NCBI GenBank assembly: GCA_012064385.1
Contig: QRDG01000412.1
Span: 706,791 to 770,790 of the forward strand
Direction of reading: 5' to 3'
Length of the DNA stretch: 64,000 nt
From: Puccinellia tenuiflora
Taxonomy: Eukaryota > Streptophyta > Magnoliopsida > Poales > Poaceae
Shown here piece by piece: positions 46,866 to 57,718 of this stretch. Within the stretch, counting starts at the first letter, position 1. Each line of letters starts with the position of its first letter. The notes under the pieces were generated by a model that was not told the DNA's origin, did no database searches, and worked only from the letters and a program-made list of their open reading frames with translations. The position numbers were made by a program, and so were the translations under genes.

Positions 46866-47670
46866 ATATCCCTCACCATACCATACAAATCCTTAATCCT
46901 AGACATCCATAACAACCATATAAGGTCAAAGAGAAACAAAATCTACACATCTAATCTCAAATATTAGGGTTTCCAAATAGATGCAAAAACAACCAAAATG
47001 TCAAGATTTAAATTGGACAAAACTGAGGAGAACGGAGGAGATTACCTTGGAAGATCAAAGGGAGACGAAATCCACGGAGAAAACCCTCCGATTTGGAGGG
47101 GAATACAGAGGGCGACGGGGAGGCTAACCTTCTTCTTCGAGCTGAGAGAGTGGAAATGGGTAGGGATAGCCTCCACAGGGCCGCTGCGGCGGCTGAAAAC
47201 CCTAAGTGGCATGGCCCCTTGGGCCGGGGCGCCATGAGTGCATGTATGGCGCCTTACCTTGGGGCGCCATGGCACTTAGCTGGGGCTGACGTGGCTGGTC
47301 TATGGCGCCTTTGACCAAGGCGTCATGCTTACTGGTATGGCGCCCTGGGAGGGGGCGCCATGAAAAAGGGTCAAATCTGAAATTATTTTAAATTTAGGTT
47401 CATTTCATGAAATCTTCTCGAAAAAGGGTCAAATACGGTAAATTTCACGAAAAAAAGAGGACAATCATTTGGACTAACAAGTCGGTACCAAAAGCATATA
47501 CCACAACAAGGCCCCAACGAAAGAATTCAGACCGGTCTAAGCCCAAGAGGCCAAGACCAAGCCTGTTTCTCCAGTTCCTTCGTCACCCGCGCGTCAACCT
47601 CCGGATCCTCGATTCCCCATTCGCCCTCGCCGCACCTCGCCGATCCCCACAGCCCAGCGCTCCCACCGCC
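46866..47670. other. Spacer and 5' flank of the membrane protein gene, with GGCGCC cluster
   Basis: Between 47226 and 47363 the palindromic word GGCGCC occurs six times, mostly as GGCGCCAT or ATGGCGCC. This cluster looks like part of an unclassified repeat. 47370-47460 is AT-rich. 47480-47670 is the GC-rich 5' UTR side of the next gene. Confidence 0.5.
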
Positions 47671-48981
47671 ATGCCGGCAGCCGCCGCGCCCGCGCCGCCG
47701 CCGCCGAGCCTGGACGCGCGCACGGGTGCCCGCGTCCTGCGCCGAGCGGCGGTACACCTCCTCCACCCAGCCTCGCTCCCGCCGCTCCTGCTCGCGGCGC
47801 TCCTCCTCCTCCTCTTCCGGTCGGCCCTCTTCGCTGGCACGCTTCGCCTCTCCTCCTTTGCCGACCGCGATCCCGCCCTCCGCTCCCTCCTCCTCCGTCT
47901 TTCCCCTCCCGCCCAGCCCTCCCCGCCGCCTCCCCAGCACCACCTCCCCCGCCGTCGCTCCCCCTTCACCTCCTCATCCTCTCTCTCCGACGACGACTTT
48001 CTTGTTGGACCCCTCGACCCGGCCACCTCACCTCCCTCCAGCCGCCGCAACTCCTCCTACCACAACATCTTCTTCACCTCCTTCTCCACCCCCAAACCCT
48101 ACCCCATACCCCTATCTCAGCAGCTCCCAGCATCCGTTTCCACCTTCTTCCTTGCCGTCCATAACGAGACCTCCTCGAGGAAGCCTGCTTCGTCCCGGGG
48201 TGGTGAGCTCAGGCTGCTCGACCTGACAAGGCGTGACGCTGCGGCCATCATCAACCTCCTCGCGCTGCTCTCGGCCGCACATGTGCTCGCGATCCTCGGG
48301 TACATCACCGTACATTCAATTGCTCTTGGCACGGTGTTCGCGTCTGTAGCAGGGCGCCACCTGTCTGAACGGCGGCGAGGGTTCTTCCTCTCTGGTGTCG
48401 CTATGGGCGCCAGACGGCTCACTGGTTTCGCATTCCTTCGTTGGGCGACTCGGGATGCGGTTGTGCAGATGCTGTGTCTCTGGTTCTTTGCTGATGTGCA
48501 CGACCAGACGCAGCTGTTCAGGCTCTTTGTTGTCGCCAAACTCATGCCTTTCTCAGCATCTGCCAACCCGTGGCTTGCTGCAGCCGTTTCTGGCCCAGAG
48601 CTCGATGGATTCTTCATTGCGTGGGCTCTTCTTGATGCAGTTGTCTCGGTGTTGTTCACGGTGGTGCCATGGGTAGTCGCAATGGATCGTGATCCGCGTC
48701 CGCCTGGCCGCAATGCTGTCAAGGAAGGTTGCTACCTTGTTTCACTGATGGCAACCGATGCCACATTGATTAAGTGTTGGGAGACAGTGTTGTGTGGCAG
48801 CATGGGGCGGCTCATTATGGTGACATTTGGTGGGAAAGTTCTCGGCGGCTTCCTCCACTCATTTGCGGAGGTGTACTTCATGGTAGTGTGGCTGATGTTC
48901 TACTTCACAGCAAGGTGTAAGGAGTCTCGATTGGGTGGCCGTCAATTTGGACTGGAGGATGTGGCAGCTGCTCTCAATTGA
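47671..48981 (+). CDS. Multi-pass membrane protein of unknown function, single exon, 436 aa
   Basis: The start MPAAAAPAPPPPSLDARTGA at 47671 follows a GC-rich leader (context CACCGCCATGCC). Upstream in-frame sequence lacks protein-like composition, so this ATG is preferred. The N-terminus has a Pro/Ala-rich cytosolic segment, then a hydrophobic helix (LLLAALLLLLFRSALFAGTL, about residues 38-57). A Ser/Pro-rich loop follows with NSSYHN and VHNETS, possible N-glycosylation sites. Further hydrophobic segments include AAIINLLALLSAAHVLAILG, FIAWALLDAVVSVLFTVVPW and VYFMVVWLMFYFTARC, giving about five or six helices in all. The reading frame is intact and the composition is gene-like. I know similar uncharacterised plant transmembrane proteins but cannot name a function. 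It is probably expressed from its own promoter, with the TGA at 48979-48981. Confidence 0.88.
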   Translation: MPAAAAPAPPPPSLDARTGARVLRRAAVHLLHPASLPPLLLAALLLLLFRSALFAGTLRLSSFADRDPALRSLLLRLSPPAQPSPPPPQHHLPRRRSPFTSSSSLSDDDFLVGPLDPATSPPSSRRNSSYHNIFFTSFSTPKPYPIPLSQQLPASVSTFFLAVHNETSSRKPASSRGGELRLLDLTRRDAAAIINLLALLSAAHVLAILGYITVHSIALGTVFASVAGRHLSERRRGFFLSGVAMGARRLTGFAFLRWATRDAVVQMLCLWFFADVHDQTQLFRLFVVAKLMPFSASANPWLAAAVSGPELDGFFIAWALLDAVVSVLFTVVPWVVAMDRDPRPPGRNAVKEGCYLVSLMATDATLIKCWETVLCGSMGRLIMVTFGGKVLGGFLHSFAEVYFMVVWLMFYFTARCKESRLGGRQFGLEDVAAALN

Positions 48982-50349
48982 TTCATGCAATGGTGAGTTA
49001 ACATGGTCACGTCACCGTCTGACATGGAGGCAAACTTGCGTGTCAATGCATGAAGAAAGGTATGTTTCATGCCTCATAGTGCTCATTCATGCCACACGAC
49101 TGGTCTTGGGTTCTTGGCGGAGTAGGTTTTTGCAGTTCTCTCGATCTTCTGATTTGTGCTTGGATGATATATGATTCACACCAGGGGAGAGAACTTGAAA
49201 ATGCATGTATGTACAGTTTCTGTCGTCTGTGTGCAATCATGTATAGTCACACAATTTGGCATACTTGAAGGGTTGTCAGTCCCCTTTCTGTGGGAGGTCA
49301 GATGGTGGGAGGTCAGATGGATAGGTGTTGTAGCTTCAAGATGACGAGTGAACTTTATACAGTCCGATGATGGGCTAGCATAGCAGAATTTCCTGAGCGG
49401 GGCTGAAACTTGTGGTGTTGTAGGTTCACGCAGTGGTAATTCTCTGTTGATATTCGTCGTTTTAAACCTTTTTCCATGGGCAGACTATATTTTGGGACTT
49501 TAACTCCATATCAATACCCCTTAAGCTTGTTCCATGAAAGATTTATTGGCTCATTACTCAAGTTTCTATATCCTAGTTCTCTTAGATGGCAATGTGTATC
49601 TCTAATCGATGCGATGGGCCTTTATAATTCTTGATCCGAACACATATCCCATAAGCAACATTACATTGGGGTCTATTTATTGGAAAATAACCGTTGATAC
49701 CAGTATTCTTCGTGTTGCTGACCTGTTATTTTAGTTAGTAACCCTACCCACTGAATGCCACCTGCTTTATATCTCTCTATGCAGTCCAGACTTCAGCTAG
49801 AAATGTAAAGCATCCTACATCTGGAATACTGAAATATGTTGAGCTCTAACAGTTGATTGATATTGAGTAGTCAATACTGAAATATGTTAGAGTTCTAACA
49901 GCTAGAAATGTATTCTACAGTGGCTAGTAGGAGTTACGGTACCTAAATATTCAACACTGGCCAACCTTATAACTTATTTTATTATCATGTGTTGGTCCTA
50001 TTTTGATATGGGTTATTCTCCAGTTTGTATAGCGACTGTAATTCTCACTTAGTCTAGATACGAAGATAAAGTTGACTTAGATAGAGAAACTAATTGTAAA
50101 CCAAACCATTATGTATGGGGCTACAGCTATGACATTATGGCCTGTTCTTTAATGATACATGAAGCTCACGAGTTGCTACTCCTGAGCCTTGTGTGGCTGT
50201 GTGCAGCAATATAATTATATTTTGAAACTGTATGCACCCTCCGTATAAAAAATACAAGGCTTGCAATCTTGTTCTGGATTATAAGGGGTGTGTGATTTTA
50301 AATAATCACTCTTTCTTTTGCCCTCTGTAATTTACCTGTCTTACTATAC
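48982..50349. other. 3' UTR and intergenic DNA
   Basis: The first few hundred bases are probably 3' UTR of the membrane protein gene. The rest is AT-rich without recognised elements. The word AATACTGAAATATGTT occurs twice (about 49827 and 49878), a small duplication. Confidence 0.4.
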
Positions 50350-50497
50350 TACTCCCTCCGTTCCAAATTATAAGATGTTTTAGATATTGTAATTTTGACT
50401 ACATACATAGCAAAATGAGTGAACCAACACACTAAAAAAACGTCTATATACATCCGACTCAGAAAAAAGCTAAAACATCTTAGAAACGGAGGCAATA
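50350..50497. mobile_element. Stowaway-like MITE, degenerate
   Basis: The left end CTCCCTCCGTTCCAAATTAT (50352) follows TA. The right end AAACGGAGGCAA (to 50495) precedes TA. The size of about 144 bp and the TA target fit Stowaway (Tc1/mariner). The internal word AGATGTTTTAG pairs with CTAAAACATCTTAG near the other end. Confidence 0.75.
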
Positions 50498-50721
50498 TTA
50501 CTTAATGGCTGTGCTAGTCAAAGCACGACTTACAGAGGAATCATTAACTATGACCAAATCCCATTTTCCTTCTGCTCGGTTCTTATTGCAAACCTGTTTA
50601 AGGTGGCATTTCACTTGGATTGTAACTTTAATAGATTAAACACACTGAAGACTTTAGCTAACATGGTTTTTTACGGATATTAAAATCAAACATAAACGTG
50701 AGTCTGTCAACTGCTGAGAAC

Positions 50722-50870
50722 TACTCCCTCCGTTCCATAATGTAAGCCTTTTTACCATTTCTCTTTCCATCCGTATCTAGACATGTTTTAGTGTAAGGCA
50801 CTAAAACATGTCTAGATACGGATGGAAAGAGAAATGCTAAAAAGGCTTACATTATGGAACGGAGGTAGTA
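50722..50870. mobile_element. Stowaway-like MITE forming a near-perfect hairpin
   Basis: The element is 50724-50868 with TA duplications at 50722-50723 and 50869-50870. The left arm runs CTCCCTCCGTTCCATAATG to about CATGTTTTAGTG. The right arm is its reverse complement (CACTAAAACATG ... CATTATGGAACGGAGGTAG), with only a few mismatches and a loop of about five bases. Such nearly perfect inverted repeats are typical of young or small-RNA-producing MITEs. Confidence 0.9.
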
Positions 50871-51887
50871 TATTGCATACTCAAATGTCAATACTTGTTC
50901 TTTGCAATCTCAGTAAGTCAATATATACTCAAAACTCAATATTTGGTTCTTTGCATCAATATTGTCATGCTAGTGGAGTGACTGAACGTTATGGTTGTTT
51001 GTTCGGGGATGAAAGTTTGTAATTTGCTTGAAGGTATAAACACTTTGCAAAAAAAAAAAAAAAAACTATGCTACAAGATGTCAGCTATGTTGGTGTTGTG
51101 TTTCATATCAAGGCATTCAAAGTTTGTATGAAAGCTCTGCATGTTTGAGTCGTTTTTATTTATGGAAGGATGACAAATGTTCATAGCTTGTCATGTGCAA
51201 GGTCATACTTTGCTGGCTCTCATATTGCTTTCTGTGCTCAAATTTCTCGTTTGAATGTTTGGAAGACAATATGCAATGCTGTTAGTTTGGAACTGGTGTG
51301 TATCACTGTATGGGGGGGTCTGTAATTTTTTTCAAGGCTATCCAGCGATGTGTGTTTATCCGTGAACCAGTGCCGCTTCGATCTATTAATCTCCTGATAA
51401 TCCTTTACGGATAGAGGCTTCTGGCTGACACAACGATTACTTGCATTTTCTATTACCTTCCTGTTGAATTTACTCGTGCGTGCCATTAACAAACTTCGCT
51501 GTACAATTTTGTCGAATTGGATTTGTTGTGGCTCACAAGCATATAGCAAGTTTCGGAGGTCTCAGTATGAAGGACAGTGCTTGATTGAATCACTGGATGC
51601 AAAACAGAGTGTAAATCTTGTGAAAAATCAGTTTGGAACAAGTCATCTGAGCTTGTAAAATGTGATTGCTGAAATGTGTGAGCGTACAGATACTCCAATT
51701 TTGTGAAATGTCAGTGCTGAGTTTCATATGAAATGTGAATTGAGACTATCGGTCTTATTTGTCAGCACGCCGTCCGAACGCAACAGGAGATGAACTATAA
51801 TGTGGCGGGCTGTAAGCACATATACTTCTGGCCATACAGATAGAAAAATAGTAAAACACGCAATAGGTGATCAAATTTTGCCTCCTT
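50871..51887. other. Intergenic DNA, nothing assigned
   Basis: AT-rich, with an A-run of about 18 bases at 51048-51065. No ORF with a recognisable domain. Confidence 0.4.
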
Positions 51888-52085
51888 AGCTATGTACACT
51901 ACAACACACATGCTGCTGTAGTGTTGTTGGTACCAAAAGGAAAAGAGACGGAATCTCAATTTTGGTGCACGGAAGGAAAAGAGACGGAAGCTATGTACGC
52001 TACAACACACATACTGCTGTTGGTACCAAAAGGAAAAGGAGACGGAAGCTATGTACACTACAACACACATGCTGCTGTTCCCTTT
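51888..52085. repeat. Three-copy tandem array with AGCTATGTAC units
   Basis: Units start AGCTATGTACRCTACAACAC at 51888, 51989 and 52047, and share CACATGCTGCTGT or CACATACTGCTGT and GGTACCAAAAGGAAAAG. Spacings of 101 and 58 bases show unequal growth of the array. No coding role is seen. Confidence 0.8.
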
Positions 52086-52137
52086 TTTTAAGAAAGAAAA
52101 AACCACACATCATATAATCAACAAGCTAACTACTTGC

Positions 52138-52210
52138 TGGCCCCTTCTAGGCATATCTCGCAAGCCTCAAAATTGCAACAAGCTACCTCTCAAACGCCTA
52201 GAAGGGGCCA
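52138..52210. repeat. Perfect 15-bp inverted repeat
   Basis: TGGCCCCTTCTAGGC (52138-52152) and its exact complement GCCTAGAAGGGGCCA (52196-52210) are separated by 43 bases. Together they could form a stem-loop. Confidence 0.85.
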
Positions 52211-54905
52211 CGAGTTGTTGGCATGATCCAGCCGGACTTGAGGAAGATGTCAACTAAGAAGTGTTCATCCTGATGTACATTGCGCTCCGGAGGCCCATGT
52301 CCTGAGCAATGTCGAATTCCGGCAGCACCTTGCCCCCACACGCCAAACGTGGTAACTACCTGTACCCACACAACGTTTTCCTTTCTCTTCCTAGCGTCGC
52401 TCTCACCTGCCCAGGTCATGTGCCTAATGCAGCCTTCAACTTACTTGCTCCAACCTCTTAGCGTTTCCCCAAGCGTTGTCAGCTCAAAACCAATAAATCA
52501 TGCAATGGCAGATAGAAAAACGTGGCAGCAGAGGAGACATACATATACAAAAATATCTCATATCATTATTCACGAATCACATCTCCCACCTTGCTCCTTT
52601 CTATTTTAGCATAGATTTGCCCCTAGAACTTGCTTCTATGTTCTAGTGTGATATCCGCAGTATCGACGTGAAAAAGAAAGGAGCAAAAGTGGCAACATCC
52701 CACCACCTCAAGTTGTTCCTTGAATTTTTGGAGGCTAAAAGACTTGCATGCGGTGTATATTTGTACCATCCTTCCCAGTACATGTATGCATTTGTTTTAT
52801 TTGCAATGACTTTTTTGACCGTTCTGTTTTACGTACAGCCGCTCTTGATGTATGCGAGTCATGTAAAATAGGGAAGAATTGTGTTCGTTTCTAGAAAATA
52901 GTTGCACGAAAAAAAATGTTACAATACATGGTTATGAAATTGTGTGGTGGTTGATCAAGACATGGCCTCGTGAACTAAAAAAATAAGTTGCTGCGATGAA
53001 AACTGTTGTTATGTTTTAATAAGCAAAAGTTGCTTTGTGTTGAAGTGTTTTTGTCTGAACATGTGGCCACATGTTTCCCACTTGTGGTAAGAAAATGCCC
53101 ATCTAAATGCCACGTGGACACCTTGATCACAAATAGGTGCCCTAATCTGAAGCAAAACTTGCATGTGCTTGAAAGAGTTGCTCACATGTGCGCGGTAGGC
53201 TTGCATGTTATGAACAATGCAAAATAGTTGCTTCGGTCTTTATCGTAGAGTCGTCGTGTATTTTGTGCTAGTTGCCTAGAGTATCCTTCTGTTCTATTCC
53301 AATTGCCTAAGTGTCATGATAAACATGATAAAACATTAGTTGCCTCTTTGTATTGCCTAGGAAAAAAGACGAGTTGTCTATATTACTGAAAAACGAAAAA
53401 AGCATAACAACATCTTACATCGGCAATGTGTGGTACCATTTTGTTTTAGCATGGGAGTATATTATTGTGTGTATTTTCATCTTTGTATTTCAGATGCGTA
53501 CGAAACAGAACCTTGAAAAAATTGTGAGCAGTTTTCCTGATGTGTCGAGTACATACTTGAGACTAGTTCACTATATGTAAACTAATCTCATGCACCATTT
53601 GTATTGTTGAAGCATAACTAAATTCAACATGACAGACTGACAATACCCAAAAGCAGAACATATGTGGTTGACCAAGAATTCGTTCATTGTGGTTAGGTTC
53701 AAGTTGACCTCGCAGGGTCGAATAATCCCTTCTGTACCTTCCCATCCCTCTACTAAGATACTACAAAGAAATGACAATTGAGATTTGGGGATCAGGATGT
53801 GCAAAACTTAACATAAAAAAAACTGCTTGATCTCGGTACTGCAACTCGGTTGTCTCCTCTAGGCGAACCTTCCTCGTCATTCTCGGTAAAATCAACTAGT
53901 TCACGACAACGTGGTGCATCCCCTTTTCTGACGTTGCCCCACACCTAGTACCGTGCCACCGCCACTTACTACTTCACCACCCACCGCTTCTTCGCCGCTG
54001 TTGCCAATGGTTGTGGGGAGCGGCGAGGAGGTTTTTTTTATAGAAATGGGTGCACCCTAGTCTCTCCTTGTCCCCACACGCCGACGCAGTTCTCATGGCA
54101 CGAATCATGACGCGTCTGCTGGTCGAACGCTGTATATAGCAAGCAAGCGATTTTTAGCTTTAGAATATATATTGATTTCATGATGGTTCTATCAATATTG
54201 ATTTGGTATTCTAGACATTAATAATTTTCTAAAGATTTGATCAAACTTCAAAAAGATTGATTGAAGAGAAGACACAACTTTTAGGACTTGTCTTTTTGGA
54301 AAAGAGGGAGTAAATGTAGAAGTATACAAATTGAGTATACAAAATTATTATTATCTTCAGTCTTGCATAATTCTTTATTTTATTTTATTAAACTACTTTA
54401 GGCATGTTACGAAATTTTAGTGAAATACCTTTATATTAAATACTGAAAATTCAAAATAATTTATTAATAATATCTATTTTCATACGCCTCACAAGATTTG
54501 TTAGTAATTATTGTGTTCTCAAGTAGGTGGTCATAATAATCTTGAAATTAACCAAATGTTTACTGCTTTGACCATAATAATAAGATACCAGGAAGGAGGA
54601 AGAAAAAAGCATGGTAATTAGTACATATTAGCTCCACACTAGCTATTCACACATATACATCACAATTTTATACACTTACAGCTGGGTATCCTACAGTAGT
54701 ACAGTGAGTACATCACATACTTCAAATCAAGAAACCGAAAGCCAATTCAGAACCATAAGAAAATGTCCTTTCTGAATCAGCACGACTAAAAAAATGCAAG
54801 CAAACATCAATATACAGATTTACGCTACCTAGATACATCCATACATACATCAAACTTAGCTAGCATGCATGGTGAAGCACTGAACCCAGTTAGCTAGCCC
54901 TAATT
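52211..54905. other. Intergenic DNA, possible old transposon relics
   Basis: 53260-53370 repeats the word TTGCCTA or TTGCCT several times, as seen in some degraded Mutator-like elements. No ends were found. 53860-54060 is GC-richer with no ORF domain. 54150-54800 is AT-rich. The last 150 bases or so before 54906 are probably 3' UTR of the zinc-finger gene. Confidence 0.35.
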
Positions 54906-55757
54906 CTAATACCCAAGCTTCAAATCCAGCATGTCGTTCAGGCTGCTTCCTTGGTCGCTCTTCCGCACCGGAGGTGTCCCCGGTCCTGGCGACGGTGTCA
55001 GGTTGAGGTCTAGCACCGCCGCCTCCCCGGACGACACTACGGACCCGCCGCTGCCGGCAGCGGGGCCGATCACCACCACCCCCGCGCAGGCCTTATCCCA
55101 GTGGCACCGCTTGTGGCCGCCGAGCGCCTGCCCGCTGGCGAACCCGCGGTTGCAGACGCTACACTTATGGTCATCGCAGTTGGCCTGCCCCGTTGGCGCC
55201 CCCGACGCCGACGCCGACGTGCCGCAGCTCTCAGTTGTCGCGCTAGGAGTAATGGCGGAAACGTTAACGATCTTCTTGCCCTTGCCAGCGCCAGGCCGCG
55301 CGCCCGAGAGCATCAGGAGGCTGGTGGCGACCTCGCGCTCCTGCACGGTGAACTGCCCGGTGACGGCGCCGTGGCGAGAGTGCGGCGACGACGGCGGCGT
55401 GATCCCGCGCCACTGGCGCTCCGGGTGGCAGCGCATGTGCCCGAAGAGTGCCTTCGGTGAAAGGAATCGCTTGCCGCACTCAGTGCACGGCGGTGTGTTG
55501 CCGATGGGCGACCATCGCGGCCTGGGGCTGGCGCCTTCCTCGAGCCTCAGCCTCCTCGGGCGCGGCTTCGGCGAGATCGGCGCAGGAGGGGGCAGTGCCA
55601 GCGTGAGCGTGAGTGTCGTCTCATGGGGATGCGGTGGGGAAGGAGGAGGAGGAGCAACAGCAGGAGGAGGTTCCATGGAGTTCGCGGCGGGGGTGGTTGG
55701 GAGGGAAATAGAGAAACTGCCATTAGTCGTGTTCGTCAGTGATTTAAACCCACTCAC
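54906..55757 (-). CDS. C2H2 zinc-finger repressor, ZAT/DAZ-like, 283 aa, single exon
   Basis: The protein has two plant-type C2H2 fingers far apart. Finger 1 (C91, C94, H107, H111) reads CTECGKRFLSPKALFGHMRC and is followed by HPERQWRGITPPSS. The HPERQWRGI signature is typical of the ZAT1/2/3/9 group, which includes DAZ proteins. Finger 2 (C199, C202, H215, H219) reads CSVCNRGFASGQALGGHKRC with the canonical QALGGH. An N-terminal LTLTLALPP (about 49-57) and a C-terminal VLDLNLTP are EAR-type repression motifs, and a further LDLKLGY ends the protein. It is therefore probably a nuclear transcriptional repressor. The start MSGFKSLTN at 55757 is used. A second ATG (MEPPPAV) 27 codons later is an alternative. 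The frame is intact and intronless. Confidence 0.9.
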   Translation of the reverse strand: MSGFKSLTNTTNGSFSISLPTTPAANSMEPPPAVAPPPPSPPHPHETTLTLTLALPPPAPISPKPRPRRLRLEEGASPRPRWSPIGNTPPCTECGKRFLSPKALFGHMRCHPERQWRGITPPSSPHSRHGAVTGQFTVQEREVATSLLMLSGARPGAGKGKKIVNVSAITPSATTESCGTSASASGAPTGQANCDDHKCSVCNRGFASGQALGGHKRCHWDKACAGVVVIGPAAGSGGSVVSSGEAAVLDLNLTPSPGPGTPPVRKSDQGSSLNDMLDLKLGY

Positions 55758-56660
55758 GAGGGGATCCTCAGGCGTGCAGGGTAACCTGTGCCATGTCGCT
55801 ACATGGTCTAGTAGTGATTTCTATTGGGACAACGAGTTTATTTTCTTCGAGAACGAGGTTAAACCTGACGTGGACGAATAGCTCTCGGATACTCGCGCAA
55901 CTGATATGCAAATATTTTTTTTTAGAAATTCAAAAGAAAAATCTGAATCTTTTTTACACTGTATTGTACTCAGTATAAAAAGTTTAGCCAGGAAATGATT
56001 CTCATTAACTTCGGAACAAAAAGACAAATCTATATATAACATGTATATAATGTCTTTTTAACCAAATCTTTGATCCAGGGTAAAAGTCATTTTTTGGTGA
56101 ATTTTTTTGTATGGGCATGATCATGTTTTCCCGAATGACAGTTTCGATTTTTTTTTACCTTTTTAAAATTATTATTCCTTTAACATATCAGGTGCGCTAG
56201 TACCCATTTGCACCAACGTATTTCCCATTAAGCCCCTGGCTTCTCTATATAAAGGATACACATAGATTTATTTATTAAATTATTTAATGAAGGTCTAGCA
56301 AAAACATACATAAAACAACCCAAAACCACCGGGACGCACCTACAAACTCGACAACAAGGGAATCCCGTCATCACAACAACGTTCCACCAGCTAGATTCGA
56401 AGACATCACTGAGCCGCCCATATGGCGTACCAGGAGCACACATCCGGTCAAGTAGACCCTAAGCGCGCACCATTTGTACATTCTCTAGGAGCCGCTGCCA
56501 CCATCCAACCCGATGTGGCCCAACCCAACGACATCACCATGTCAAGCATCCCAATACATGCCACATCAACATGGACGTCAAAGGTGACCTCCTTCCTCTC
56601 TACGAACCACAATACACCGCCTTTGGATGGTATACTACTTAAGTCTCGGTCCTCGTACAT
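55758..56660. other. Zinc-finger promoter side and possible LINE-derived sequence
   Basis: 55758-56230 is AT-rich 5' flank. 56280-56650 has higher GC and an open frame on the plus strand (56422-56787) with no domain. It may be an old retroelement fragment. Confidence 0.3.
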
Positions 56661-57704
56661 TGATAGGCATCACACGACAAATACGGATGCCAAGGGAGAT
56701 GCCGAGGAAGCCCAAGAAGCCAAGCCGTCCAAGGCCTTTGCTTGGAAGAGGAGGAGGAAGCGACAAGATGGAAAAGAAGGCAGCTGAAGCCGACGGACCG
56801 TCCGGCCCAAACCTGTCGGATCGTCCGACGCCTGAGGAGCGCGGTGACCGCATCCACCAAATCGTCCGGCCGATGGTGCCAGACCGTCCGACGCTGACGC
56901 GTGGGCGCAAGACAGCTATCGGACTAGTCCGGCGCCTGTCTGGCTGCTCTCGGTTGCATCACCGGACAACCGGCGCTTGGAGCCAGACCGTCCGGCGCCT
57001 GGGCTGGATGCACGCGAGGAGACGACGTCGGACCATCCGGCGTGATATGCCAGACGACCTGGCGCCTGGATCGGACGCGCCCAGGAGCTTCCGTCGGACC
57101 ATCCGGCATGATGGGCCAGACTGCCCGGCGCCCGAAGGATCCACGAGATGAGCCGCGCCGGACCGTCCGGCACCGGAGACGCCGGACCGTCCGGCGACTG
57201 CCTGCGTGCAGGGAAAGGGCCACGTCACTTGTATCTTATCCTCTCCCCCTACCCCTTTGGCTTAGCCTATATACCTCCCTCCTCCCTCAGATCTAGGGAT
57301 TTGAAATAGGATAGACATAAGATAGACTTGGGCTTGTGCTCATCCCTCCCTTCGTGGAGAAGATCCCCTTGTGGATTCAAGGCTCCTCCTTAGATGTACC
57401 TATTGGAGTGAATCAAGCCCCCTCTTTGCGTGGAGTCTCTCTCGTGTGTGATTCTACTTCACCGTCTCTCACTCACGGGATTCCACCTCACGCTCACCGA
57501 TCTTTCACATGGGGATTCTACCTCGCGGTCTCTCCCTTGTGTGATTCTATTGGGCCGGTTGGACCGACCGGTGAGGGTAACGCGTCAATTGTATCGGGTT
57601 TGTGTTCTTGTGTTCTTCGTGCTCCTCATGTTCTTGCGTGTGTTCATCCATTCGTTCGTCAATCCGTGAAGATCGGGCCACCCTAGAGGGCTTAGCCTAC
57701 ATCA
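56661..57704 (+). repeat. Probable 5' LTR before an initiator-Met PBS, with CCGTCCGG cluster
   Basis: The right border is well set: GCCTACATCA (to 57704) is followed two bases later by the PBS. The left border TGATAGGCAT (56661) is inferred because it mirrors the right end (TGATGTAGGC inward). A TATA-like CCTATATACC lies at about 57267. Between 56790 and 57200 the word GACCGTCCGGC and variants occur about a dozen times on either strand. Confidence 0.55.
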
Positions 57705-57706
57705 TA

Positions 57707-57718
57707 TGGTATCAGAGC
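57707..57718 (+). other. Primer binding site TGGTATCAGAGC
   Basis: TGGTATCAGAGC matches the 3' end complement of initiator methionine tRNA, the usual primer of plant copia and many LTR elements. It lies two bases after the LTR end. Confidence 0.85.

Noticed and set aside
37674..46870. Target-site duplication around the A/B composite
   Set aside because: The flanking 5-mers (ATGGT left, ATATC right) do not match, so the composite did not insert as one unit or one border is wrong.
52900..53400. Possible Mutator-like element from repeated TTGCCTA words
   Set aside because: No inverted ends, no 9-bp duplication and no transposase residue were found.
54931..55881. 316-aa plus-strand frame over the zinc-finger gene
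   Set aside because: The minus strand has two complete C2H2 fingers and EAR motifs. The plus frame has no domain.
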